From: Sulfobacillus thermosulfidooxidans DSM 9293
GTDB taxonomy: Bacteria > Bacillota > Sulfobacillia > Sulfobacillales > Sulfobacillaceae
Direction of reading: 5' to 3'
NCBI RefSeq assembly: GCF_900176145.1
Contig: NZ_FWWY01000001.1
Span: 1,721,819 to 1,785,818 of the forward strand
DNA length: 64,000 nucleotides
Part shown: positions 8,494-16,316 of the stretch, in pieces
How the letters are laid out: each line of letters starts with the position of its first letter
How positions within the stretch are numbered: the stretch's first letter is position 1
Notes under the pieces: generated by a model
Databases searched by the model: none
Told to the model about the DNA's origin: nothing
The model's input: only the letters and a program-made list of their open reading frames with translations
Made by a program: the position numbers and the translations under genes

Positions 8494-9758
8494 CGACCCT
8501 AAGACGCGTATTGACATGGCGAGAAGGCGCGGGCATGACCATTGCCGGAGTATTGGGATCTGGGATTCTTATTCTACCAACCTTAACCGCTCAGTTGGCG
8601 GGGCCGGCAGCAATCATCGCATGGCTTGTTATGACCTTGATGGCAATTCCCATGGCCAAAACATTTGGAAAGCTGGCTATCTACCGTCCCGATGCGGGCG
8701 GCATCGCCAGTTATGCTCGTTTAGCATTTGGACCGAAAGCCGGAAAAATCGTAGGAATTCTTTATTTGGGCACAGTGCCTGTGGCCGCTCCGGCTGCAGC
8801 GTTGATTGGCGCAGGATATTTAGGAGCATTATGTCACTGGTCGCCCGCTGATGTGGTGTTTGTGGCCGCAGGACTATTAGCGACGGCCCTTTTGGTCAAT
8901 TATTTTGGTATTCAATTTTCCGGTTGGGCGGCTACGGCTGTAGTAGTCGCTATTAGTGGCCTTCTATTAATTGCGGTGCTTAGTGCCCTGCCGCATGTGA
9001 GCGCGCGGGCGTTCGTGCCTTTTTTGCCGCATGGGTGGTGGCCTGTTGGAGAATCGGTGGCGCTACTTTATTGGGCATTTGTCGGCTGGGAAATGATCGG
9101 CCATTTATCGGAAGAATTCATAAATCCCGTGCGTGATATTCCAAGAGCCTTGATGGTTGCTGTGGCTGTCGTGGGCATTTTATATCTGGCAGTATCTTCG
9201 GTGAGTATTGGCACTATGGCTTACCACATGCAATCCCATGGAGCGGGGTTATCCGTGCTCATTGGTATGGAACTGGGGAGGGTGGGAGCTATTATTACCG
9301 CGGTGATTGCGCTCTTAATCACCTATGGAACGATGCATACCTATATTGCTGGCTTTTCCCGGCTCGTTTATGCGCAAGCTCGGACGGGTGATTTACCTCG
9401 CTTTTTTGCTCATTTGCATCCCATAAGACGAACGCCCGCGCGGGTGTTTGCTGCGCTGCTGCTGCCCGATGCGGTGGTCCTAGGTAGTGTGTTGGTGTTT
9501 CATACCTCCCTGGCCCAATTGATCGCGTGGCCGTCGGCTGTTTTCATTGTACTTTACCTGGTGGCGATGTTAGCCGCATGGCGCTTGTTGCCGGGATTCT
9601 CAGCACGGCTATTGGCATTGCTCGGGGCGCTGATCAGTGCTCTTGCCTTGATTTTTGTGGGATGGGCGATGATTTTGCCTATCGCATTAGCTTTTCTTGG
9701 GTGGTGGCTTAAAGTCCCACGTGTTGAGAAGGCGATCCCGCCTGAGGAAATAGCGTAA
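8490..9758 (+). CDS. APC-superfamily amino acid permease
   Basis: A 422-residue integral membrane protein with about 12 hydrophobic segments. The first segment carries the APC signature (GAGMTIAGVLGSGILILPTL) with the helix-breaking GSG that binds the substrate backbone. The segment YWAFVGWEMIGHLSEEFINPVRDIP is also typical of the YjeH/amino-acid exporter and APC importer groups. It is coupled to the GntR gene. The substrate cannot be read from the sequence. Confidence 0.87.
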   Translation: MTTLRRVLTWREGAGMTIAGVLGSGILILPTLTAQLAGPAAIIAWLVMTLMAIPMAKTFGKLAIYRPDAGGIASYARLAFGPKAGKIVGILYLGTVPVAAPAAALIGAGYLGALCHWSPADVVFVAAGLLATALLVNYFGIQFSGWAATAVVVAISGLLLIAVLSALPHVSARAFVPFLPHGWWPVGESVALLYWAFVGWEMIGHLSEEFINPVRDIPRALMVAVAVVGILYLAVSSVSIGTMAYHMQSHGAGLSVLIGMELGRVGAIITAVIALLITYGTMHTYIAGFSRLVYAQARTGDLPRFFAHLHPIRRTPARVFAALLLPDAVVLGSVLVFHTSLAQLIAWPSAVFIVLYLVAMLAAWRLLPGFSARLLALLGALISALALIFVGWAMILPIALAFLGWWLKVPRVEKAIPPEEIA

Positions 9759-9777
9759 ACCTACTTGTCAGGCGGGA
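9736..9777 (+). terminator. Possible terminator hairpin after the permease gene
   Basis: A 10-base inverted repeat (TCCCGCCTGA and TCAGGCGGGA) with a 22-base loop spans the permease stop codon. No clear T-tract follows, so it may be a weak or factor-dependent stop, or an mRNA-stabilising hairpin. Confidence 0.35.
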
Positions 9778-9820
9778 AGCTCGTTGTGGCTTTTCGATAG
9801 TCGAATGGGAATGAGATTTG

Positions 9821-10477
9821 TTATTGGGGTTGCTCGTTGTCCGGGTGCGATGCAATGAGTTTCTCAATCTCTGCAATCCGGTCTTCAATGTCAGCTTTCT
9901 GTGCTTCTAGGTGACGTTTCATGCTCTTTAGACTAAGCAAGTCTTCGGGATCATAAAAGGGATTGGACATCATTCCCGGACGACGTCCCATCGCCCCTCC
10001 CATGGCATGCATACCGTGATTCCCCCTGTGCTGACATCCCATTTTGTTCATCATCATGGGTATCTCTTCCTCCTTTGCGATATTGACAAGAGTACCATCG
10101 CCGTTCTGATCGGGATGATCGGTGTCGAGGTGGTATATGGCCGCTTCGAGATGTTCCAAACGTTCGCGTGTGATTTGCTCGCCTGCTTTAACATATCCGC
10201 CAGTCATCAAGAATTTAACGGAGAGGCCCAAATACAAGGCCGCGTCTTGAAGTGAGAACGGCAGGGTAGCGTCCCACTGGGGTTCGGGCGGAAGAGCCTT
10301 TCCTAATTTGAGAGCGAGACGTTGAACATCGTCATACTTAAACCGGCGGTGGTGAATTTGTCCTTGTCCGATGCGGTAGCTGGGTAAATGATATTGATTC
10401 GCATACCAGCGGACAGTCGCCGGCGAAACGCCAAGTAACATGGCAACTTCTTGAACCCTTAAGTAATGGCCAAACAT
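9821..10477 (-). CDS. MerR/excisionase-like HTH protein with C-terminal coiled coil
   Basis: A 218-residue protein. Residues 5-60 form a MerR-like helix-turn-helix (LRVQEVAMLLGVSPATVRWYANQ..LPSYRIGQG..RRFKYDDVQRLA). A second, weaker HTH-like segment follows (FSLQDAALYLGLSVKFL, with GYVKAGEQITRERLEHLE). After a Met/Gly-rich linker (MMMNKMGCQHRGNHGMHAMGGAMGRRPGMM), the end is a predicted coiled coil (LLSLKSMKRHLEAQKADIEDRIAEIEKL) as in MerR dimerisation helices. The Met/His/Cys-rich linker could bind metal, but that is only a guess. Transcribed away from the AT-rich gap before doxD. Confidence 0.7.
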   Translation of the reverse strand: MFGHYLRVQEVAMLLGVSPATVRWYANQYHLPSYRIGQGQIHHRRFKYDDVQRLALKLGKALPPEPQWDATLPFSLQDAALYLGLSVKFLMTGGYVKAGEQITRERLEHLEAAIYHLDTDHPDQNGDGTLVNIAKEEEIPMMMNKMGCQHRGNHGMHAMGGAMGRRPGMMSNPFYDPEDLLSLKSMKRHLEAQKADIEDRIAEIEKLIASHPDNEQPQ

Positions 10478-10964
10478 CTTCTCACCTCAATGTCATCATA
10501 GAATAGATTTCTATTGATTGCAAGAAAATCTTATAATACTTATAAGTTATTCTCCATTAAGCAGAATATCCCATGGTCCTGTGTTTATCCTCATTCTTTC
10601 TCACTTGTTCTTTGGCATCCACTAAAATCTTGAATTTCCCGCATCCTTTCGGAACAAAGATTATCCTTTGTTGCTCTTGGGAACTGATCAAAATCGCATT
10701 ATCTTAAATGACGTCAACGATGTTGATGTGCTCTTATTATTACAACTGTTTTAATACTGCTGCATAGGGTGCAGCAGATCATTGTATGTTTGGCTTTAAA
10801 GAATAAAGTAGAGTGCTCTTTTTTTATGAGAGGGATTTGCCAAAATAGCAAAAGAATGGAAGTAATTAGTGTAAAATAAAAATAGTTCCAAATTTACTGT
10901 CAATTTTTGATTCTAGGTTTACCTTTATTGAATAATTTTGGCGCTGAAATAAGGAGTGATTAAG
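10478..10964. other. AT-rich intergenic region upstream of doxD
   Basis: No convincing gene lies in this 487-base gap. It is clearly more AT-rich than the neighbouring genes. It holds a short perfect hairpin at 10757-10777 (CTGCTGCA, loop TAGGG, TGCAGCAG) that could be an operator, and the probable doxD promoter near its right end. The size suggests complex control of the thiosulfate oxidation genes. Confidence 0.5.
10907..10936 (+). promoter_or_regulatory. Predicted sigma-A-type promoter of doxD
   Basis: TTGATT at 10907-10912 and AATAAT at 10931-10936 are separated by 18 bases, about 29 bases before the doxD ATG. Matches to the consensus are moderate (4/6 and 5/6), so this is a candidate only. 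Confidence 0.4.
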
Positions 10965-11531
10965 ATGGTACAAACGCAAGCTCCGACTGATACGATTGTT
11001 GCGAAAGACCCAGTAGAAACCAACTGGATACCCGTATCTTATTTGTGGCCTTTGCGTTTTATTTTAGGATTTCAGTTCTTATCGGCGTGGGCTCGCCGGT
11101 ACATTAACGCACCAGCGAAATTAGATTGGTATGCCAAAAGTAATATTGCCCACAAGTTTAGCACCATGATGCCGCACGCTTTACCGCCGATTCGGGCCAT
11201 GATGCAATGGCTCTTGTTACATCCCCATTTGGCCTGGGCGTTTTTAATCACGTTTACATGGATTGAATTTACGGTGGGTCTCTTTCTTTTAACAGGTACC
11301 ATGACCCGGTTGGCCGCTTTAGGTGGCACGTTACTATCATTCGGTATGTTATTTGGTAACGGGTGGCTTGGAACGGCATGTATCGACGAGTTTCAAATTG
11401 GGACGGTCGAAGGAATTGGCGCTATGATCTTCCTCTTTATTGGTGCCGGCAGCTTTAGTGTGGATCACTGGATTCACAAATACTGGGACGGTCATGTCCG
11501 CCTTGGCAAATTAGATATTCACTTGACCTAA
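10965..11531 (+). CDS. doxD: Thiosulfate:quinone oxidoreductase, DoxD membrane subunit
   Basis: An integral membrane protein of 188 residues with about four hydrophobic segments (WPLRFILGFQFLSAW; LAWAFLITFTWIEFTVGLFLL; LAALGGTLLSFGMLFG; TVEGIGAMIFLFIGAGSF). The overall pattern matches TQO subunit DoxD. TQO oxidises thiosulfate to tetrathionate and passes electrons to the quinone pool. Identification is strengthened by doxA 1.8 kb downstream on the same strand. ATG 10965 is preferred over GTG 10956 because AAGGAGTG lies 6 bases before it. An IS110 element has separated the two subunit genes. Confidence 0.87.
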   Translation: MVQTQAPTDTIVAKDPVETNWIPVSYLWPLRFILGFQFLSAWARRYINAPAKLDWYAKSNIAHKFSTMMPHALPPIRAMMQWLLLHPHLAWAFLITFTWIEFTVGLFLLTGTMTRLAALGGTLLSFGMLFGNGWLGTACIDEFQIGTVEGIGAMIFLFIGAGSFSVDHWIHKYWDGHVRLGKLDIHLT

Positions 11532-11673
11532 TTAAAAATCGAACAATGGGAATCAGTCGAAATCGCTGTCTCGTGTTTTGAGATCGATAAAGTCCCGCGG
11601 TTAAATGTCAAGAACCGATCAGCTTAGGACAACGACGAACAGGGCCAGGGCAACATAAACCTGCCTAAAAGGA

Positions 11674-11687
11674 GGTGGTAGATAATG
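11674..11687 (+). other. Orphan Shine-Dalgarno and ATG at the IS110 left junction
   Basis: AAAAGGAGGTGG followed 5 bases later by ATG 11685 is an excellent translation start, but the frame behind it (MANQLSIPLV...) immediately enters the antisense of the IS110 transposase. It may be the 5' remnant of a gene, or of the original doxA start, cut by the insertion. The 536-residue open frame that results is not considered a gene. Confidence 0.45.
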
Positions 11688-11708
11688 GCAAATCAGTTGT
11701 CAATCCCT

Positions 11709-12944
11709 TTAGTGCGGCATCAACTTCCTTTCGTCGTAGATTTGGCCCCGGGTCAGCATCCCGTAGACCACGCCGACCAACTTGCGTGCCGTCAAGACCA
11801 ACGCCCGCTTATGCGCGTGGTGCGTGGCTTCGTGGTACTTCTTCTCGTAAAAGGCTTTGAACTGCGGGTCCCGCACCCGGACCCTCTCCGCCGCTTCGAT
11901 GAAGTAGTACCGCAAATAGACGTTCCCCGTCCGCGTCAGCGGACGGATGTCGGCATCAAAATTCCCCGATTGATGCGGGCGCCAGGTCAGCCCCGCATAT
12001 TTGGCCAAGGCATTTTCCGACGGAAATCGTTCGATGGGACCGATTTCGGCCAAGAGGCCCGCGCCATAGACCGGACCAATCCCCGGAATCGTGGTCAGGG
12101 TTTGGCGAAACGCCTGCATGTCACGGGCAATCACTTTGTCCAGCGCCTGTTGTTGATGTTCCAAGGCCCGGATGGTGTCCAAATGCAGGACCAAGCTTTG
12201 GTGCCGCGCGTCCTGCTCGTCCGGATGCAACCGAAAGGCGCGCCGCGCCAAGCGGTGCAAGGTCTGCGCAATGTCATCGGGCGCTTTCAGCCGTTGGCGA
12301 CCGGCCGCCGCGATTTCCGCCACCAGATCCGCCAGCGGGATGGCTGCCAGCGTATCGGGCGTGTAGCGTTCCAACACGGTTTGCGACGCTACCCCAAAGA
12401 CGTTCGAGAAAAACGGCTCCTCCGTATGGGCATACTGCCCCCAGACACAAAACAATTGCACCAACGCGCGATTTTTTTCTTGGGTGATGAGGTGGCTCAG
12501 CTGCCGACGATGGCGGGTCAAGACCTGCAACGCCGCATAGCGCGGATCCGGCGGGGTCCAGGGCGTGACGCGCCCAAACCGCATGACATCCGCAATCAGG
12601 GCGGCATCCGCTCGGTCGGTTTTGCCCCGATCCACATAGGTCTCTCGGAATTTCTGGACGACTTTCGGATTGAGGACGTACCAGGTGGGTTGCCACCGCT
12701 GCAAGTCGGGGGTTTGCGTCAGCCATTCCATCAGCGGCACATGGTACACGGACGTGGCCTCGACGCCAATGGCCAGCCGCGCGTACGGCGCGGCGTGGGG
12801 GTGCAGCCAGGCGACGAATTGCTCGGCCCCCGCCTGATCGTTGGGGACGGTCGTCCGCGCGACGACCTGGCCATCCGCCGCCATCGCGCAGACGACGTGA
12901 GCCCCGAGACTGGTGTCAATACCGACGTACAACACGCTATCCAT
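11709..12944 (-). CDS. IS110-family transposase (DEDD recombinase)
   Basis: A complete 411-residue transposase with AGGGAGGTG before the ATG at 12944. The N-terminal RuvC-like DEDD domain begins LYVGIDTSLGAHVVCAM and has GVEATSVYH and DRGKTDRADAALIADVMR. The C-terminal Tnp domain has TTIPGIGPVYGAGLLAEIGP and AKYAGLTWRPHQSGNF, with the conserved Ser of the AG..P....SG motif. The reading frame has no internal stop, so the element may be active. Recent work on this family (IS621) shows that the enzyme is guided by a bridge RNA encoded in the noncoding end. Confidence 0.95.
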   Translation of the reverse strand: MDSVLYVGIDTSLGAHVVCAMAADGQVVARTTVPNDQAGAEQFVAWLHPHAAPYARLAIGVEATSVYHVPLMEWLTQTPDLQRWQPTWYVLNPKVVQKFRETYVDRGKTDRADAALIADVMRFGRVTPWTPPDPRYAALQVLTRHRRQLSHLITQEKNRALVQLFCVWGQYAHTEEPFFSNVFGVASQTVLERYTPDTLAAIPLADLVAEIAAAGRQRLKAPDDIAQTLHRLARRAFRLHPDEQDARHQSLVLHLDTIRALEHQQQALDKVIARDMQAFRQTLTTIPGIGPVYGAGLLAEIGPIERFPSENALAKYAGLTWRPHQSGNFDADIRPLTRTGNVYLRYYFIEAAERVRVRDPQFKAFYEKKYHEATHHAHKRALVLTARKLVGVVYGMLTRGQIYDERKLMPH

Positions 12945-13290
12945 GGGATTTCACCTCCCTTCGCGGAGGAATGCATCGGGAACGGGATTTCGCCGACGCG
13001 CCGACGCCTTCGCCGCAACCTCGCTTATAAGCCGTCATCGCCACCCGCGGTGTGCGATAGACCGGTGCCACGGGTCTCCACGGGGGGAGCGGCATCCCGC
13101 GCGTTAACTGTGACGAAGCGGCGTCGCCGACTCACAGACTTTCGAAGCCGTCAATCCGGCAGGAGGAATGCAGTCTTGAATCGTCCCGATCTTCTTCGAG
13201 CATCGCCGACGAAACCCGATCTGGCAAGCCTGATCATCCCGAATGCCGATTGCTGCTGGCCGCGAGGCAGGCCTCAAGATAAAGCCTCAG
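12945..13290 (-). ncRNA. Candidate bridge RNA region of the IS110 element
   Basis: The noncoding end 5' of the transposase gene is where IS110-group elements encode their bridge RNA. The stretch is GC-rich and full of short inverted repeats, for example CTGTGA at 13108-13113 with TCACAG at 13132-13137 enclosing CGGCG/CGCCG. The motif GGAGGAATGCA occurs twice (from 12964 and from 13162). RNA ends and the two guide loops were not resolved. Assignment rests on family knowledge plus position. Confidence 0.45.
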
Positions 13291-13331
13291 GGTAGCAGAA
13301 TCAATTTCTTTATACGAGGAGGAATCAGGTC

Positions 13332-13865
13332 ATGCAAGTTGAGCGAGAGTCACGGCAGCCCGCCAAAGCGGCGGTACTGAAAAAACAAAGCATTGGCATG
13401 TTAATTGTCGCCATGTTTTTGACCTTGTGGGCATACCAATTTGAACACCATGGCTTGTGGGGCAAATTGGTGAATTACAACAAAGCGCCGAAACTGGTGT
13501 TAACGGGAACGACAGTGAGCCCTCATACTTTAAACTTAGAAGTGTATCGTCCCAATGGCCCAGACACCTACGGCAACTTTGTGGTTGAAGTTACGGTGCA
13601 AGGTACGACGGAATCGACACCAGCGGAAATCTGGGGACCGAAACAATTGGCGGCGGTGAATCCTTCAGCCATTCACAATAAATACTTCTTTCAAAAAGTG
13701 TCAGAAGGGCCATGGGGATTTGTCGTACCCTTGTCCGCAGAAGCCACGATTCAATTGCCTTTGAGTCCGTCGGCCCAAGCTAAATTGCAAGGCCAAAGTC
13801 AGGCCGTTGTGACCGTGGAAGATGTAAGTGGATTGAAGTGGCAAACGACGGTACCCGTGAAATAA
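13332..13865 (+). CDS. doxA: Thiosulfate:quinone oxidoreductase, DoxA subunit
   Basis: A 177-residue protein with one N-terminal membrane segment (SIGMLIVAMFLTLWAYQ) and a beta-rich outer domain, the layout of the TQO DoxA subunit. Family-like stretches include HGLWGKLVNYNKAP near residue 40 and GPWGFVVPLSAEATIQLPL near the middle of the C-terminal half. The gene starts 15 bases after ACGAGGAGG. The IS110 element lies directly upstream in opposite orientation, so expression would need readthrough past the element or a promoter near its right end. A strong terminator follows. Confidence 0.83.
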   Translation: MQVERESRQPAKAAVLKKQSIGMLIVAMFLTLWAYQFEHHGLWGKLVNYNKAPKLVLTGTTVSPHTLNLEVYRPNGPDTYGNFVVEVTVQGTTESTPAEIWGPKQLAAVNPSAIHNKYFFQKVSEGPWGFVVPLSAEATIQLPLSPSAQAKLQGQSQAVVTVEDVSGLKWQTTVPVK

Positions 13866-13879
13866 ATTTGACGTAAAGA

Positions 13880-13934
13880 GTTTAGACCTCCTCCCCCCAA
13901 AAAGCTTGAAACGGGAGGAGGTCTAAACCTTTAT
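13880..13934 (+). terminator. Rho-independent terminator of doxA
   Basis: A perfect 16-base stem (GTTTAGACCTCCTCCC at 13880-13895 paired with 13913-13928) with a 17-base loop is followed by CTTTATT. It lies 15 bases after the doxA stop codon. Confidence 0.85.
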
Positions 13935-14289
13935 TCCAAATGTCTTTTTTTCTCGATTCGAATTCCCTTGTTGTCCGCACATCTTTTTCCAGAATTTCTT
14001 AGGACCAACTTCCCTTCGAAAATGTCTTTTGAAGTTGTTAAGGTGAAGACTTGTTGCCTTAGACCATTAAAAAATTTGACAAGGGAATAAAAACGGTAGT
14101 CTTCCCATATCCTAGAACCAACGGCTTTTTGGTTTGTACGGCAGCTTGTCTTCAAAATAACAGAGTCACGCATTTTTTCTAACTGATCACTACAGATTGA
14201 CCATCTGGGTCATATCATGGCACAATGTGGTTAACAGGTCATGGTGTTGACCGTGGCTTTAAGGCCCAAATCGCGGACGCTACTTCGCT
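13935..14289. other. Intergenic stretch without a supported gene
   Basis: The only open frame of note is an 80-codon minus-strand frame (13931-14173) with no recognisable family, no membrane segment and a 3' end inside the doxA terminator. I regard it as unlikely to be a gene. The right part (14180-14290) lies just before a strong terminator and could hold a short noncoding transcript. Confidence 0.4.
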
Positions 14290-14341
14290 AATAACACCTT
14301 CAACATAAGTAATGTACTTATGTGTTGGTGTTATTTTTTTC
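14290..14341 (+). terminator. Strong terminator hairpin with no obvious upstream gene
   Basis: AATAACACC..CAACATAAGTA pairs with TACTTATGTGTTGGTGTTAT around an ATG loop and is followed by a run of seven to eight T. It sits 86 bases before the Cys-rich protein gene and over 400 bases after doxA, which has its own terminator. It may end a small RNA or act as an attenuator in the leader of the next gene. Confidence 0.75.
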
Positions 14342-14427
14342 GTCATCATTCCAATCTGTGTGGGAAGGGAGCGAGACCTTGTCCTCATCGTGGGTTTAGG
14401 CCCGGAGGATGAGAGTCTATATCCAAA

Positions 14428-15159
14428 ATGACACTTGTGCAGTGGATAAAAGCCCAGTGGAATCAATTTCACCGCAAATCTCAAAGACCTGAGGAAGTCA
14501 CGGGGTTATCGCCTGAGGATAATGAGGCGTCTACCGTCGAAGCGTTTTCTTCCCAACAGTGTGTGATTTGTCAGGCCCAGGTGCATGCCTTAGATAAATA
14601 TTTTGATATGCTGTTTTATGAAATGGTGAATGATTTTGAGCTGCGACAGATAATTCGCCAAGCGTGGGGATTTTGTCCACGCCATGTGACGCAACTGGCG
14701 ACTTATGGTGATCCCTTAGGCGGATCGATTATTGTTTACGACGTCTTAAGTCATCTTTGTGACATGTCATTCCCGTACGCGAAACCTGAAAAGTGCCCAG
14801 CATGTGTTGTAGAAGATGAAGTCATCCAGCGTTATACACCATTAGTTATACAACGGGTCAGAACAGGAGATGAACACATTGCGTTATGTTGGTCGCATTT
14901 TAAGCATCTGGTGATCAGGTCGGATATTTCTCGTGATGTGCGGCAAAAATTATGGACTTTGGAACAAGAACGATGGAAGGCTTGGTTAGACCCAGTTCAC
15001 AAGGCGGCCCAAGCAGATTATTTGCACCCTCAGGACCGCGACACATTATTAGTCTGGCGTCAGGTTTTAGCCTATTGGTCAGATTCTGCCGTGTCCCAGG
15101 AATCATCAAGCGCACCGCCCGCCCTTGATTCTTTACGTGAACGCCCTCACACATCATAG
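14428..15159 (+). CDS. Cys/His-rich putative zinc protein (DUF6062-like)
   Basis: A 243-residue soluble protein. It has four regularly spaced metal-ligand pairs: Cys45-x2-Cys48 (CVIC), Cys83-x2-His86 (CPRH), Cys123-x2-Cys126 (CPAC) and Cys154-x2-His157 (CWSH). This double zinc-ribbon-like pattern with long helical spacers resembles the uncharacterised DUF6062 family. No enzymatic motif is seen. The start is uncertain because only a weak GGAGGATG lies well upstream. It is followed 83 bases later by an MFS transporter gene on the same strand, now broken by insertion sequences. Confidence 0.65.
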   Translation: MTLVQWIKAQWNQFHRKSQRPEEVTGLSPEDNEASTVEAFSSQQCVICQAQVHALDKYFDMLFYEMVNDFELRQIIRQAWGFCPRHVTQLATYGDPLGGSIIVYDVLSHLCDMSFPYAKPEKCPACVVEDEVIQRYTPLVIQRVRTGDEHIALCWSHFKHLVIRSDISRDVRQKLWTLEQERWKAWLDPVHKAAQADYLHPQDRDTLLVWRQVLAYWSDSAVSQESSSAPPALDSLRERPHTS

Positions 15160-15242
15160 AGTCATGGTGGTGGTAAGAACGACCAGTTTTCTAGATGGAG
15201 CTAAGAAAGTGGCGAGAAGACAGCAATGCGGAGGGATGATGA

Positions 15243-15472
15243 ATGGAACATCACGATGCTGACAAAGAAGGATTTGCAAAAGAAGGATTGGCATTAGCAT
15301 CCTGGCGTACCCGTAATGTTTGGGGATTTTCCCTAGCTTCTTTGTTTTCGGATATGGGACATGAATTAGTCACGACGGTGTTGCCGGCGTTTTTGTTGAC
15401 AATCGGAGCACCCGTTTTTGCTCTTGCAGTGATTGAAGGGATCTCTAATTTTAGTCAATCCCTATCCTCTTT
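15243..15472 (+). pseudogene. MFS transporter, 5' fragment (interrupted by insertion sequences)
   Basis: The first 76 codons of a major facilitator transporter, starting at ATG 15243 after GGAGGGATG. It contains the first membrane segments (WGFSLASLFSDMGHELVTTVLPAFLLTIGAPVFALAVIEGI). The reading frame is cut at 15472 by element IS-A. Removing the insertion and one copy of the duplicated TCTTT joins this part in frame to 18621-19626 and gives a 411-residue protein reading SQSLSSLLGGKWANNT across the join, a normal MFS sequence. The transporter is therefore inactivated. Confidence 0.9.
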
Positions 15473-16316
15473 GAGTTTTTTCCGCTGTAGCCGATTTCAG
15501 TCAATCTGCGGCGACTCCACAGCCGTTTGTCACGCAGATCCCAGAGGGTGAATGGGCCTCAATTATGGCGGAACAGGATGAATCGACGCCGAAGCAGCGG
15601 CCCGACGGGCCGTTCCGGGATTTCGATGAATGGGGGTGGGGTTCACGACCCCACGAGGCGGCGCATCCGCTCCGGTTGCCGTTGCCGTATCCGCCCGAGC
15701 GCCATCGCCAACATCACGATGAGGGCCAACCCGCAGCGGAGTTGCATTTTCTTTAGCCCCCGAATGGTATGGAGTTCCAACCCGAACGACACATCCAACC
15801 GACTGTTCACCCGTTCCACCGCCGTGCGATGGGCATACTCGCGCTTCCATTGATAACTGGCCCGGTCCATGGGCGTAAAAATCCGCCGATCGGTCTGTAA
15901 GGGAATGCGCAGGCCCTGGACGACGGGGCAGGTGTCTTGACCCCGGCAGGACACGCCCGCAAAGCGGGCGGGGCACCGCTTTTTGAGACGTTGGCGCCTG
16001 ACTTCGAATCCGCCGTTACTCATGGTGTGAACCTGACCCGTGACCGGATCCTGACAAAAGACGTCGCCACGATAATTGTAGGTCACCGTCGAATGGCCCG
16101 GTAGCACTCGCGTGGCATCCGGGTCCCGCCACATATTCCGGATATCGATCACCGGCTTAATCTGGTAGCTATCCCAGCAGGCGGCGATCAATTTGGTATC
16201 ATCATAGCCCCGGTCGGCCGTTAAAAGGACGGCACGGGACAGCAGCACCCCGTGGCGATGGTGCAGATGATCCAACATGGGCATCGCCCGGGTCACATCG
16301 GACACCGACGCTTTCG

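Larger units (their letters stand above)
11690..13290 (-). mobile_element. IS110-family insertion sequence between doxD and doxA
   Basis: The element carries one DEDD transposase on the minus strand plus about 350 bases of noncoding, GC-rich DNA upstream of it, as in IS110-group elements. IS110 elements lack terminal inverted repeats and usually give no target duplication, so the ends given here are approximate: the left end lies shortly beyond the transposase stop (11709) and the right end before the doxA Shine-Dalgarno (about 13316). GC content of the element is visibly higher than that of doxD and doxA. Confidence 0.82.

Noticed and set aside
11685-13295. A 536-codon plus-strand open frame with a very good Shine-Dalgarno site.
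   Set aside because: It is the antisense of the IS110 transposase and its noncoding end; composition is Arg/Pro-rich with no domain. Only its start site is kept as a finding.
13931-14173. An 80-codon minus-strand open frame after doxA.
   Set aside because: No family, no clear ribosome-binding site, and its 3' end lies in the doxA terminator.
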